Positions 44,501 through 54,566 are shown, numbered from the stretch's first letter. The stretch is 64,000 bases of DNA from Arthrobacter sp. FB24 (GCF_000196235.1 NC_008541.1:1922001-1986000); one strand, 5' to 3'. Numbers and translations are program-made. Notes: generated by a model from the letters alone, not told the origin.

Positions 44501-44625
44501 CTATCCGCCGCCACACCCGCCGAGGCCAGGTGTTCCAGGACGGCCGGTTGGCCGGCGTCCGGCGCCCCGGACCGGCGGCTGCCGCCCGTTGCCGGGCGCG
44601 CGGGGGGGTGAACGGCATCAATCAT
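41539..44625 (-). CDS. FAD-linked oxidase fused to Fe-S module (YdiJ/D-2-hydroxyglutarate dehydrogenase-like)
   Basis: A 1028-residue membrane-associated dehydrogenase in one chain. A PCMH-type FAD domain (about 60-240, with PLIGRGGGTSMAGNAMGPG) and FAD-oxidase C-terminal domain (about 270-540, with GEHGDGRARSELL) come first. A [4Fe-4S] module (CLSCKACSSDCPTG near 660) and a CCG-type domain (TTGCCGVAGNFG near 960) follow. This is the YdiJ layout, oxidising D-2-hydroxy acids and passing electrons to the respiratory chain. It lies 7 bases from the gabT-type gene and overlaps gabD. The divergent D-2-hydroxyacid reductase suggests a matching substrate. Confidence 0.88.
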   Translation of the reverse strand: MIDAVHPPARPATGGSRRSGAPDAGQPAVLEHLASAGVAADSSPRRLAEYSYDASNYRVPPLAVVFPRTVEDVVAVVAACRETATPLIGRGGGTSMAGNAMGPGVVLDFSRYMNTIHAIDETSGTVAVDPGVVLAVLSRDVEKATGNRFTFAPDPSSKNRATVGGSIGNDACGNHSVRYGRTSDHVAEIDVVTSDGAQLTATATGLRATNPEDKTAEARAVALSSSFKDLAHNHLSEFRLELERIQRQVSGYHLANLLPENGFNMARALTGSEGTCAIIVGARMKLVPKPASALLVCLGYADVVDAARDIMTILEFSPAAVEGIDAAIVDTMRFRRGDGSVTGLPEGKAWLYVDLDGDNPDQVRAEADRLLARLKENGRLVDGRTIPDLQERAALWRVREDGAGLSARLSTGGESWPGWEDSAVAPENLADYLSDFRELLDRHHLTGVMYGHFGAGCMHIRITYDLRTETGRAVFRAFTKEAAELVVRHGGSLSGEHGDGRARSELLPLMYSPRMLAAFATYRRTWDPAGILNPGSLTEPDPMDGNLALEGIPQRQWRTSFDLRPLGAGGGSTTHTDSPETSAGSGTDPWVHALQSCIGVGRCRTDSGGVMCPSYRATKDEKDSTRGRSRVLQDMVRGARTVEEGWKSEEVREALDLCLSCKACSSDCPTGVDMATYKSEFFSHYYEGKLRPMSHFSLGWLPRWLKITGRIAPLVNALMSTPLAKAASALGGLTTRRALPRFAGASEWRREVAAAGVRPVTRYDGGARPDADGVVLFVDTFTRGFRPEVAGAAARVLANSGSTTECSADACCGLTWISTGQLDTAKKLMGQAAVALDDGTDRPIVVVEPSCAAALRKDLPELVHTDQARRVAARVRSFASHIEELTKTGWKPTPAQPLPKKVVLQTHCHEYSVFGAGTQRSALGAVGVASVVDTTGCCGVAGNFGFEKEHFDVSMLVAEQSLAPALHQTEADSVVLTDGFSCAMQVKQLDDSRPGRHLAQLLDPGEQAAVMSQTSRQPLPSTQEKDPS

Positions 44626-44632
44626 GAGTGGC

Positions 44633-45910
44633 TCAGGATCCAGCGGACACGGCTACGGACCCGACGACGGCGGCGACGGCGGCTTCGAAGAGTTGGAGGC
44701 CTGTGGTGATTTCTTCGGCGGTGACCACGAGGGCGGGGATGAGGCGGACGACGTTCCCTGCGGGACCGCACGTGAGGGTGAGCAGGCCCTCGGCAGTCGT
44801 GGCCTGCTGGACCGCGGCTGCCGTGGCGGAATCGGGGGTACCTTCTTCCGTGGTGAACTCGATGCCCTGCATCAGGCCCTTGCCCCGGACGTCCCCGATG
44901 ACGGGGAACCGGGCCTGGATATCGTTTAGCCCGGCCTGGAGTTGCTCGCCGCGGATCCGGGAGTTCTCCACGAGCCCTTCGTCCCGGACGACGTCCAGGG
45001 TCGCGACGCCAGCGGCGGCGGAGACGGCGTTGCCGCCGTAGGTCCCCCCCTGGGAGCCGGGCCAGCCCTTGGACATCGTTTCGGTCGAGGCGGCGATCGC
45101 GGAGATCGGGAAGCCCGAAGCGATGCCTTTGGCGGTGATCAGGATGTCCGGGGTCGCGGTGGAGTACTGGTGTCCCCAGAACTTGCCCATCCGGCCCACC
45201 CCGGCCTGGACCTCGTCAAAGATCAGCTGGATGCCGTGCCGGTCCGCGCGTTCACGCAGGCCTTCGAGGAACGCCGGCGGTGTCGGCAGGTATCCGCCGT
45301 CACCGAGTGCCGGTTCGATCAGGAACGCTGCGGTATCGTTCGGCGCGGTGCGGGTCTGCAAAAGATAATCGAGTTCCTGCAACGCGAACGCCACCGTGGC
45401 GGCCTCGTCCCACCCGTACCGGTACGCGTAAGGGAACGCGGACATGTGCACCCCGGACATCAGCGGAGAGAACCCGGCGGAGAACTTCGTCCCGGCCGTT
45501 GTCAGCGACGCCGCAGCCACGGTCCGGCCGTGGAAGCCACCTTGGAACACCACAATGTTCGGCCGGCCCGTGGCCATCCTGGCCAGACGGATCGCAGCCT
45601 CCACCGCTTCCGAACCGGAATTGGCATAAAACACCGAGTCCAGGCCCTCCGGCAACACCTCGCCCAGCTTCTCGGTCAACGCCAGCAACGGCTTATGCAT
45701 CACCGTTGTGTACTGCGCATGAATAATTTTCCCCGCCTGCTCACGGGCAGCCTCCACCACCCGAGGATGACAGTGACCGGTACTAGTCACTCCGATCCCG
45801 GTGGTGAAATCCAGATACGACTTGCCGTCGGTGGCGTGAATCCAGCTGCCAAGGGCATGATCAACGACCAGCGGGGTTGCTTGCTTTAGAAGAGGGCTAA
45901 GAGAAGTCAT
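44633..45910 (-). CDS. class III aminotransferase (GabT/DoeD-like)
   Basis: A 425-residue PLP enzyme of the omega-amino acid type. The cofactor site is in NSGSEAVEAAIRLAR near residue 100, the aspartate in LIFDEVQAGVGRMG, and the Schiff-base lysine in ITAKGIASGFP near residue 265. GABA, ornithine and 2,4-diaminobutyrate (DoeD) transaminases share this fold. The ATG at 45910 is preferred because the longer start at 45955 would place operator O6 inside the gene. It heads the gabT-oxidase-gabD operon. Confidence 0.9.
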   Translation of the reverse strand: MTSLSPLLKQATPLVVDHALGSWIHATDGKSYLDFTTGIGVTSTGHCHPRVVEAAREQAGKIIHAQYTTVMHKPLLALTEKLGEVLPEGLDSVFYANSGSEAVEAAIRLARMATGRPNIVVFQGGFHGRTVAAASLTTAGTKFSAGFSPLMSGVHMSAFPYAYRYGWDEAATVAFALQELDYLLQTRTAPNDTAAFLIEPALGDGGYLPTPPAFLEGLRERADRHGIQLIFDEVQAGVGRMGKFWGHQYSTATPDILITAKGIASGFPISAIAASTETMSKGWPGSQGGTYGGNAVSAAAGVATLDVVRDEGLVENSRIRGEQLQAGLNDIQARFPVIGDVRGKGLMQGIEFTTEEGTPDSATAAAVQQATTAEGLLTLTCGPAGNVVRLIPALVVTAEEITTGLQLFEAAVAAVVGSVAVSAGS

Positions 45911-45937
45911 GGATCCAATTGTCCCCGAAATTGAATG

Positions 45938-45949
45938 ATTGTCAACAAT
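45938..45949. promoter_or_regulatory. GntR-type operator O6 (divergent)
   Basis: ATTGTCAACAAT, extended to GATTGTCAACAATC. It sits 28 bases before the transaminase start and 26 bases before the reductase start on the other strand. On the plus strand TTGTCA (45940-45945) and TAGAGT (45964-45969) form a promoter. Confidence 0.78.
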
Positions 45950-45974
45950 CGGCAAGTGCGTTTAGAGTGGAGGC

Positions 45975-46973
45975 GTGGACACACTAAATGAAACGCCGGA
46001 CACGACGCGCCGGCCAAAGGTTGTCATTCTGACGACGGAGGGCGTTGCTCCTCCCCATAACCTCGATAACATCCGGCAGCAGGCCGATGTGGTGATGACA
46101 GATGCGGCCGGCCTGTCCGGGGCGCTTCCGGGCGCCGAGGTCATTTTCCTCTGGGACTTCTTCTCCACTGCACTGCGGGATGCTTGGCACCACGCCGATT
46201 CGCTTCGCTGGGTGCATGTTGCGGCTGCGGGCGTGGACTCCCTGCTCTTCGATGAACTGCGCGAGTCCGACGTTCTGGTCACCAACGCCCACGGTGCCTT
46301 CGACGCGTCCATCGCAGAGTTTGTGCTTGCCTCGATCCTCGCGCACGACAAGCAGCTGCACATCAGCAAGGACCTTCAGCAGCAGACGGTGTGGAAGCAC
46401 CGCGAGGTCCAGCGGACGGCCGGACAGAACGCCCTGGTGGTCGGCACCGGGGGCATCGGGCGGGCTACAGCCAGGCTCCTGAAAGCCGTGGGCCTGAATG
46501 TCCTCGGCGCCGGGCGAACCGTGCGCAGCCAGGATGCCGACTTCAACGAGGTGGTTTCCAGCGCAGACTTGGCCGCCCACGCCGGCTGGGCGGACCACAT
46601 GGTGATGATCGCCCCTTTGACCGAGGACACGCGCAGCATTCTCAGCGCCGAGGTGTTGCAGGCGATGAAGCCATCCGCGCACGTCGTGAATGTCGGCCGG
46701 GGCGCCCTCGTTGACGAAGACGCTCTGGTGGAGGCTCTCCGGAACGGTGACATCGCGGCAGCCTCGCTGGATGTCTTCCATGTTGAACCGCTGCCGGCCG
46801 ACCATCCGTTCTGGGGCATGGACAACGTCCACATTTCCGCCCACATGTCCGGCGATGTCGTTGGCTGGCGCGAGACGCTTGCCAACCAATTCGAAAAGAA
46901 CCTGGGCCTCTGGCTGCACAGCAGGCCCCTGGTCAACCGGGTGGACAAGAAACTGGGCTACGTCACGAAGTAG
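45975..46973 (+). CDS. D-2-hydroxyacid dehydrogenase
   Basis: A 332-residue NAD(P)-dependent enzyme reducing 2-oxo acids to D-2-hydroxy acids, or the reverse. The cofactor fold VVGTGGIGRATARLLKAVG is near residue 160. The catalytic set is Arg in VNVGRGALVDEDAL, Glu in DVFHVEPLP and His in VHISAHMSGD. The GTG at 45975 lies only about six bases after the -10 box TAGAGT, so the message may be leaderless. It is divergent from the transaminase operon under operator O6. Confidence 0.9.
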   Translation: MDTLNETPDTTRRPKVVILTTEGVAPPHNLDNIRQQADVVMTDAAGLSGALPGAEVIFLWDFFSTALRDAWHHADSLRWVHVAAAGVDSLLFDELRESDVLVTNAHGAFDASIAEFVLASILAHDKQLHISKDLQQQTVWKHREVQRTAGQNALVVGTGGIGRATARLLKAVGLNVLGAGRTVRSQDADFNEVVSSADLAAHAGWADHMVMIAPLTEDTRSILSAEVLQAMKPSAHVVNVGRGALVDEDALVEALRNGDIAAASLDVFHVEPLPADHPFWGMDNVHISAHMSGDVVGWRETLANQFEKNLGLWLHSRPLVNRVDKKLGYVTK

Positions 46974-47023
46974 CTTCCTACCTAACCAGGTAGCCCACTC
47001 CCGCACCAAGACATAAAGTCCGA

Positions 47024-47065
47024 CGGCGACGGCGCCGCCCATCGTGGTGGGAATCGCCGTCGCCG
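47024..47065. terminator. bidirectional hairpin terminator
   Basis: CGGCGACGGCG (47024-47034) pairs with CGCCGTCGCCG (47055-47065), followed by TACTTT. It lies between the convergent hydroxyacid dehydrogenase and acetyl-CoA synthetase genes. Confidence 0.7.
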
Positions 47066-47087
47066 TACTTTACTTGAGTGATCAGAT

Positions 47088-49109
<2,022 letters not shown>

Positions 49110-49134
49110 GGTTGTCCTTTCCAACATGAAGTGG

Positions 49135-50046
49135 TTACCAGCCGCGCTCGGCGAGGCGGTGCGGCTGGGGGATTTCGTCGACGTTGATGCCGACCATGGC
49201 TTCGCCCAGGCCGCGGGAGGCCTTGGCGATGACGTCGGGGTCATCGAGGAAGGTGGTGGCCTTTACGACGGCGGCGGCACGCTGGGCGGGGTTGCCGGAC
49301 TTGAAGATACCGGAACCGACGAACACGCCGTCGGCGCCGAGCTGCATCATCATCGCGGCGTCGGCCGGGGTGGCGATGCCGCCGGCGGTGAACAGGACCA
49401 CCGGGAGCTTGCCGGCGGCAGCAACTTCCTTGACCAGTTCGTACGGGGCCTGCAGTTCCTTGGCCGCGACGTAGAGCTCGTCCTCGGGCAGGGCGGCGAG
49501 CTTGGCGATCTCGGAACGGATCTGGCGCATGTGGCCGGTGGCGTTGGAGACGTCGCCGGTGCCGGCTTCGCCCTTGGAGCGGATCATGGCCGCGCCCTCG
49601 TTGATGCGGCGCAGCGCCTCGCCGAGGTTGGTGGCGCCACAGACGAAGGGAACCTTGAAGTTCCACTTGTCGATGTGGTTGACGTAGTCGGCCGGGGTCA
49701 GGACCTCGGACTCGTCGATGTAGTCCACGCCGAGGGACTGCAGGACCTGGGCTTCGACGAAGTGGCCGATCCGGGCCTTGGCCATGACCGGCACGGACAC
49801 GGCATCAATGATCTGGTCGATCATGTCCGGATCGGACATGCGGGACACGCCGCCCTGGGCACGGATATCGGCCGGAACACGTTCCAGCGCCATCACGGCC
49901 ACGGCCCCGGCGTCTTCGGCGATGCGGGCCTGCTCGACGTTGACGACGTCCATAATGACGCCGCCCTTGAGCATCTCGGCCATGCCACGCTTGACGCGGC
50001 TGCTGCCCGTGACGCTGTTGGATGCTACTTTTTCGTTTTGGCTCAT
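49135..50046 (-). CDS. pdxS: pyridoxal 5'-phosphate synthase subunit PdxS
   Basis: A 303-residue (beta/alpha)8 PLP synthase. Characteristic segments are [19 protein letters not shown] near residue 18, the lysine in [26 protein letters not shown] and [14 protein letters not shown]. It makes PLP from ribose 5-phosphate, glyceraldehyde 3-phosphate and ammonia, the last normally delivered by PdxT. No PdxT is visible here. Operator O7 is about 31 bases upstream, which ties PLP supply to this regulon and its two transaminases. Confidence 0.95.
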   Translation of the reverse strand: MSQNEKVASNSVTGSSRVKRGMAEMLKGGVIMDVVNVEQARIAEDAGAVAVMALERVPADIRAQGGVSRMSDPDMIDQIIDAVSVPVMAKARIGHFVEAQVLQSLGVDYIDESEVLTPADYVNHIDKWNFKVPFVCGATNLGEALRRINEGAAMIRSKGEAGTGDVSNATGHMRQIRSEIAKLAALPEDELYVAAKELQAPYELVKEVAAAGKLPVVLFTAGGIATPADAAMMMQLGADGVFVGSGIFKSGNPAQRAAAVVKATTFLDDPDVIAKASRGLGEAMVGINVDEIPQPHRLAERGW

Positions 50047-50077
50047 ACCGGGCCTCTTTACCGCTGGATCGATTACT

Positions 50078-50089
50078 ATTGTCGACAAT
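50078..50089. promoter_or_regulatory. GntR-type operator O7
   Basis: ATTGTCGACAAT, extended to TATTGTCGACAATA. It lies 31 bases upstream of pdxS and 58 bases from the next copy O8, which serves the divergent DUF3830 gene. Confidence 0.78.
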
Positions 50090-50147
50090 ACTACGTGGCT
50101 GGACCGCGCTCCCGCTATGGCCTTGAATCATGAATATTGTCGGTAGG

Positions 50148-50159
50148 ATTGTTGACAAT
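50148..50159. promoter_or_regulatory. GntR-type operator O8 and promoter
   Basis: ATTGTTGACAAT, with a half-site ATTGTCGG at 50135. TTGACA (50152-50157) followed by TAGCCT after 17 bases forms a promoter toward the DUF3830 gene. Confidence 0.75.
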
Positions 50160-50245
50160 CTTGCTCTGTCCACATAGCCTGAGGTCAATCCGAAAGCAGC
50201 GTGCACTTCAAGGTGCACCTCAACTCCAGGAAGTTAGGCAGAAAC

Positions 50246-50755
50246 ATGGCCCGGTACATCAACATCACCCTTGAGAAGCGGGGAGTCACCTGCAAGGCGC
50301 TTCTCCTCGACGACGTCGCGCCACGCACGAGCAAAGCGGTCTGGGACGCCCTGCCGCAGAGTAGCCAGGTGTTCCACGGCAAGTACGCCCGGAACGAGAT
50401 CTACAACCTGGTTCCGGCCTTCGCTCCGAAGGAGCCCGGCGCCGAGAACACCACGGTCACCCCGATCCCCGGCGACGTTTGCTACTTCACATTCACGTCC
50501 AACGATCTGAAGACGCCCTCGCATGGCTACGAGGCGGATTCGGGCACTGATGAGGTCCAGACCATCGTTGACCTGGCTGTCTTCTACGGCCGCAACAACC
50601 TGCTGCTCAACGGCGACACAGGCTGGGTTCCCGGAAACGTGTTTGCCACCATCGTTGAAGGCCTGGACGAGATGGCGGCGGCCTGCCAGGACATCTGGAT
50701 GGGCGGCGCGCGCGATGAGACGCTGACCTTCTCCCGCGCTGAGGACACTGCGTAA
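50246..50755 (+). CDS. DUF3830-family protein
   Basis: A 169-residue cyclophilin-like-fold protein of DUF3830. Typical segments are TSKAVWDALPQSSQVFHGKY near residue 30 and AVFYGRNNLLLNGDTGWVPGN, then VFATIVEGLDEMA. No enzymatic function is established for the family. It has its own operator and promoter (O8) and no co-transcribed partner. I infer a dedicated role in the pathway, perhaps ring or small-amide binding or hydrolysis. Confidence 0.8.
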   Translation: MARYINITLEKRGVTCKALLLDDVAPRTSKAVWDALPQSSQVFHGKYARNEIYNLVPAFAPKEPGAENTTVTPIPGDVCYFTFTSNDLKTPSHGYEADSGTDEVQTIVDLAVFYGRNNLLLNGDTGWVPGNVFATIVEGLDEMAAACQDIWMGGARDETLTFSRAEDTA

Positions 50756-50792
50756 TAGCCGCATATCACATGTCTCAGTATCTAAGCGATGA

Positions 50793-50830
50793 AAAACGGC
50801 TGGCTGCACATAACGTGCGGTCAGCCGTTC
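50793..50830. terminator. hairpin terminator between DUF3830 and M20 genes
   Basis: AACGGCTG pairs with CAGCCGTT around an inner TGCAC/GTGCG stem, flanked by AAA before and TTC after. It ends two convergent transcripts. Confidence 0.75.
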
Positions 50831-50857
50831 TTCATTCTGCGGTCAAGTTAGCGCCGG

Positions 50858-52093
50858 TCAGTTAGCGCTGTGCCGCAGGCACATGAGGGCGTAGGCGCGG
50901 GCCGCCGCCACTAGCTCTGCGATACTCACCGATTCGTTGACCTGATGGGCCTGGTCGTTGAGTCCGCCTGGGCCCATTACGATGGCGGGGACGCCGAGGT
51001 CGCGGGCAATAAAGCCACCGTCGCAGGCAGCCGTCCAGCCGGTGACATCGCTGCTCACGCCGGCGTCGGCCAGTGCGGCGACCGAGTTGGTCACCAGCGG
51101 GTGGTCCTCAGGGGTGCGGAAGCCCGGCATCTCCATGGTGACCGCTGCCTCCACCGAGATGCCGTCCGTATCAATGCAGGCTTCGCGGATCTGCGTGCGG
51201 AGCCGGTCCAGGATCAGCTGGGCGTCGTCATCGGGCATGAGCCGGCGGTCCAGGGAAATGGTGCACTCGGCAGCGACCATGGATGTTCCGGTTCCGCCCC
51301 GGATGAGGCCGATGTTCCAGCTTCCGGCGCCCAGCAGGGCGTCCTGGTCTGCCTGCAGCTTTGCGTGGTCCGCACGGACCAGTTCCAGGATTTTCGCGGC
51401 GGCGTCGATGGCGTTCCGGCCGTCGGCGGGACGGCCCGAGTGGGCCGATTTGCCGGTGACTTTCAGCTCGATGTAGCTGTCGCCGCGGCACCCGATCACC
51501 GTTTCGAGGTCGGTGGGCTCGGCCACCACGCACCCGGAGTAGGAAAAGGCCGGATCCGCCAACGCGGCGGGGGTGTAGGCCCGAATGCCAATGCCGAGGT
51601 CCTCCTCGTCCACCGTGCAGGCCAGCGCCGCGTTGCCGGGCAGTTCCGCCCCGGCATCCTTGAGGGCTTTCAGGGCAATAAGGACTGCTGCCAGTCCGCC
51701 CTTCATGTCCGTGGAACCGCGGCCGAAGAGCCTGCCGTCCTGTATGTATGGCTCAAACGGCGGAAGCTCCCAGCCGGTCCCTGCGGGCACCACATCGGAG
51801 TGACCCAGGAACAGCAGCCCCGGATGCGCTCCGCCGGGCAGGACGGCCGTGAAGTTCGGCCGTCCCGGCGTTACCGTTTGGGTTGACACTTCAAGGCCTG
51901 CATCCAGGCTGAAGCTTTTCAAGACCTCCACCGTTGCCTCCTCGGTGCCGCCGGGGTTTTCGCCGGCGGCGGCCACCAGGGCGGTGGTCAGCGCGACAAG
52001 GTCGTCTTCGCTGATCAGGTCAAGGACCTGCTGTTCCAAGGCCTTCTTGGCAGGACCCCGCTGGGCCTTCTGCTCAGGAGCGGCGGTTTTCAA
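50858..52093 (-). CDS. M20-family deacylase/peptidase (ArgE/DapE-like)
   Basis: A 411-residue zinc hydrolase. First metal motif LFLGHSDVVPAGT near residue 98, bridging aspartate in GSTDMKGGLAA near residue 131, catalytic glutamate pair in CTVDEEDLG near residue 167, and a lid domain with GKSAHSGRP. ArgE/DapE-type enzymes remove acetyl or succinyl groups from amino acids. The TTG start overlaps the transaminase stop (TTGA). It could replace DoeB/EutE by deacylating N-acetyl-diaminobutyrate, which would release acetate for Acs. Confidence 0.9.
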   Translation of the reverse strand: MKTAAPEQKAQRGPAKKALEQQVLDLISEDDLVALTTALVAAAGENPGGTEEATVEVLKSFSLDAGLEVSTQTVTPGRPNFTAVLPGGAHPGLLFLGHSDVVPAGTGWELPPFEPYIQDGRLFGRGSTDMKGGLAAVLIALKALKDAGAELPGNAALACTVDEEDLGIGIRAYTPAALADPAFSYSGCVVAEPTDLETVIGCRGDSYIELKVTGKSAHSGRPADGRNAIDAAAKILELVRADHAKLQADQDALLGAGSWNIGLIRGGTGTSMVAAECTISLDRRLMPDDDAQLILDRLRTQIREACIDTDGISVEAAVTMEMPGFRTPEDHPLVTNSVAALADAGVSSDVTGWTAACDGGFIARDLGVPAIVMGPGGLNDQAHQVNESVSIAELVAAARAYALMCLRHSAN

Positions 52094-53343
52094 GCGCTGG
52101 CTCCGTCTTTCAGGGCCTGCAATTCACGGTCCATGGCTCGGCGGAGCCGGATGATGCCTTCCTCCGCCCGTTCGGGTGTGGTGGAGGCGAAGCAGAGCCT
52201 CAGGGCGTCGCCGAACTTTCCGCTGGCGGACAGGGCCGGCCCCGGAATAAAGGCTACGCCTTCGGCCAGCGCCGTCTCGAATAGCTTATTGGTCGAGATC
52301 TGTGCGTCCTCGCCCTGGAGGGTGAGCCAGAGGAAGAAACCGCCTTCGGGGTCGGTGGTGGCCACCCTGCTGCCGAGGTTGCGGCGCAGGCTTTCCTGCA
52401 TGGCGTCTTTCCGCCGCTTGTACTCTGTGCGCAAGCCTGCAAGGTGAGTGTCCAGGCCGCCGCGGCGGATGAACTCGGCCACGATGTGCTGGGCTGGAAC
52501 GTTGGCGCAGGTATCCATGGCCTGCTTGGCGTTGATGACCAGCTGCCGCAGGGACGGATCGGTATCCACCCAGCCGACGCGCAGGCCAGGAGCCAGGATC
52601 TTGGAGAACGTCCGGACGGAGAACAGCAGGGGATCCCCGGGGCTCAGTGCCTGCAGTGACGGCAGGTCCTCGCCCTCGAAACGCAGCAGCCCGTACGGGT
52701 CGTCGTCGATGATAACGCAGTTCCACTCGTGCGCGAGTTCCAGCAGCTGGTGGCGGCGGGGGAGCGAGAGGGTGGTGCCGGATGGGTTTTGGAAGTTCGG
52801 GATGGTGTAGATGGCCTTGGGCTTCCGGCCCGCGGCAGCCACCAGGTCTGGGAGGGCCTCGACGATGAGGCCGTTCTCATCGGTGGGTGCCTCGAGCAGT
52901 TCGGCGCCGTAGCTCAGGGCGGTGGCGCTGCCGTTGGTGTAAGTGGGGCTTTCCACGATCACCAGATCGCCGGGATTGATGAAGATCTTGCAGGCCAGAT
53001 CCAGTCCCTGCATGCCGCCCGCAGTGATGGTGACGCGTTCCTCGGCGGTGGGGTCCGATGTTCCGGCAAGGTACTCGACGAGTGCCTTCAGCAGCACCGG
53101 CTCGCCCTCGGTAGCGCCGTAGGTCATGGAGCTGTGGTCGATGACCTGATCCGCGATATCCCGGAATTCGGCCAACGGCACGGCCTCGTCCGCGGGTGAA
53201 CCCATGGCGAAACGGACAATGTCATGCGTCTGCGCTGCCAGCAGCGACGTGCTGGAGTCAATGACCGAACCGACGAGGTCGGCTGCGCGGTTGGCCAAAG
53301 GCAGGGCGGTGCGGGATCGGGTGGCAATGTGGTCAACAGTCAT
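52090..53343 (-). CDS. class I PLP aminotransferase (2-aminoadipate/MocR-type domain)
   Basis: A 417-residue fold-type I transaminase without a DNA-binding domain. Motifs are YGATEGEPVLLKALVEYL, the YTNG-SAT region with IPNFQNPSGTTLSL near residue 185, DDPYGLLRFEG, and the PLP lysine in VRTFSKILAPGLRVGW near residue 250. It is the catalytic half of the MocR class and resembles LysN-type enzymes. It is the second gene of an operon with the M24 and M20 proteins; gaps are three bases and a four-base overlap. Confidence 0.88.
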   Translation of the reverse strand: MTVDHIATRSRTALPLANRAADLVGSVIDSSTSLLAAQTHDIVRFAMGSPADEAVPLAEFRDIADQVIDHSSMTYGATEGEPVLLKALVEYLAGTSDPTAEERVTITAGGMQGLDLACKIFINPGDLVIVESPTYTNGSATALSYGAELLEAPTDENGLIVEALPDLVAAAGRKPKAIYTIPNFQNPSGTTLSLPRRHQLLELAHEWNCVIIDDDPYGLLRFEGEDLPSLQALSPGDPLLFSVRTFSKILAPGLRVGWVDTDPSLRQLVINAKQAMDTCANVPAQHIVAEFIRRGGLDTHLAGLRTEYKRRKDAMQESLRRNLGSRVATTDPEGGFFLWLTLQGEDAQISTNKLFETALAEGVAFIPGPALSASGKFGDALRLCFASTTPERAEEGIIRLRRAMDRELQALKDGASA

Positions 53344-53346
53344 GGC

Positions 53347-54528
53347 CTAGCCGCCTTTCTGGATGAGTTCGCGGGGGAAGCTGGTGAAGGTCTCGACGCC
53401 GTCGGCGGTGACGCGGATCGATTCGGAGAGTTCGTAACCGTAGTTGTCCATCCACATCCCGCCGATCACGTGGAAGGTCATGTTCTCCGCCAGGATGGAT
53501 TCGTCCTCGGAGCGGATGGAGATGGTTCGCTCGCCCCAGTCGGGCGGGTAGCCTACTCCGATCGAGTAACCGATGCGGGACGGCTTTTCCAGGCCGTATT
53601 TGGCCAGCGTCCAGTTCCAGGCCCTGGCCAGTTCCCGGACAGGAACGCCGGGCTGCACCTCGGTCAGCACGGCGTTCAGGCCGTCGGCGACGGCGTCGGC
53701 CAGTTTTGCCAGATGGTCCGGCTTCTTGCCCAGGACCAGGGTGCGGGCCAGAGGCGTGTGATAGCGCTGGTGGGCGCCGGCCAGTTCAATGACGACGGCC
53801 TGGCCAGCCTCGAAACGGTCCTCGCTCCAGGTTAGATGGGGGGTATCGGCGGCCTCGCCGGTGGGCAGCATCGGCACGATGGCGGGATAGTCACCGCCGA
53901 TCCCGTTCGCCCCCTTGATCTGGGCCTGGCTGATGGCCGCGGCGGCGTCGCACTGGCGGACCCCGACGTCGATGGTCTCGACGGCGGCCTGCATGGCCCC
54001 CATGCAGACTTGGGCTGCGCCGCGCATCAGCTGCACCTCAGCGGGAGACTTGATCGAGCGCACCCAGTTCACCAGCTCGAAGCTGTCCACCAGGGCCCAT
54101 TCGGGAATGGCATTGACCAGGGAGCGGTAGGCCTTCGGGGAGAAGAAGTGCGAGTCCATTTCCAGGCCCACGCACCCCTTGGCCGCCGGAGCAATCAGGT
54201 AGCGTTCGCGGAGGGCGAAGGCCACCCAGTCGAAGGGGTGCACGTGCGGCCGGTGGACATACTGCTCCGGGTACCCGATGATGCATTCCTGCGGAAGCCA
54301 GGTGGTGCGGAAGGCACCCCCCGCGTCCATGGCCCGGGTGAAGAGGAGCATGGGTCCGCTGGCCGGTACGAAGACCAGCTGCGGGGTGTAAAAGGACCAC
54401 GCGTTGTAGCCCGTCAGGTAGTAAATATTGGCTGGATCGGTAACCAGCAGGGCGGACAGGCCCTGCTTTTCCATCCGAACCCGTGCGCCGGCAAGGCGTG
54501 CCGCGTACTCCTCTTCGCTGAACAGCAA
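53347..54528 (-). CDS. M24 creatinase-fold hydrolase (ectoine hydrolase EutD/DoeA-like)
   Basis: A 393-residue pita-bread-fold protein. The N-terminal half has VTDPANIYYLTGYNAWSFY near residue 31. The catalytic half has GIGGDYPAIVPMLPTGE near residue 200, VIELAGAHQRYHTPLAR near residue 238, GYPPDWGERT and NMTFHVIGGMW. Metal ligands of true aminopeptidases are replaced, as in creatinase, so a metal-free hydrolase is expected. The motif series matches EutD/DoeA, which opens the ectoine ring to N-acetyl-diaminobutyrate. The TTG start follows GGAGGTGTCC. It heads an operon with operator O9 27 bases upstream. Confidence 0.82.
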   Translation of the reverse strand: MLFSEEEYAARLAGARVRMEKQGLSALLVTDPANIYYLTGYNAWSFYTPQLVFVPASGPMLLFTRAMDAGGAFRTTWLPQECIIGYPEQYVHRPHVHPFDWVAFALRERYLIAPAAKGCVGLEMDSHFFSPKAYRSLVNAIPEWALVDSFELVNWVRSIKSPAEVQLMRGAAQVCMGAMQAAVETIDVGVRQCDAAAAISQAQIKGANGIGGDYPAIVPMLPTGEAADTPHLTWSEDRFEAGQAVVIELAGAHQRYHTPLARTLVLGKKPDHLAKLADAVADGLNAVLTEVQPGVPVRELARAWNWTLAKYGLEKPSRIGYSIGVGYPPDWGERTISIRSEDESILAENMTFHVIGGMWMDNYGYELSESIRVTADGVETFTSFPRELIQKGG

Positions 54529-54554
54529 AGGACACCTCCAGAAAGTTTTGGTAG

Positions 54555-54566
54555 ATTGTTTACAAT
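54555..54566. promoter_or_regulatory. GntR-type operator O9
   Basis: ATTGTTTACAAT within the 20-base palindrome GTAGATTGTTTACAATCTAC (54551-54570). It sits right before the M24-transaminase-M20 operon. IS256 remnant sequence begins about 25 bases beyond it. Confidence 0.75.
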
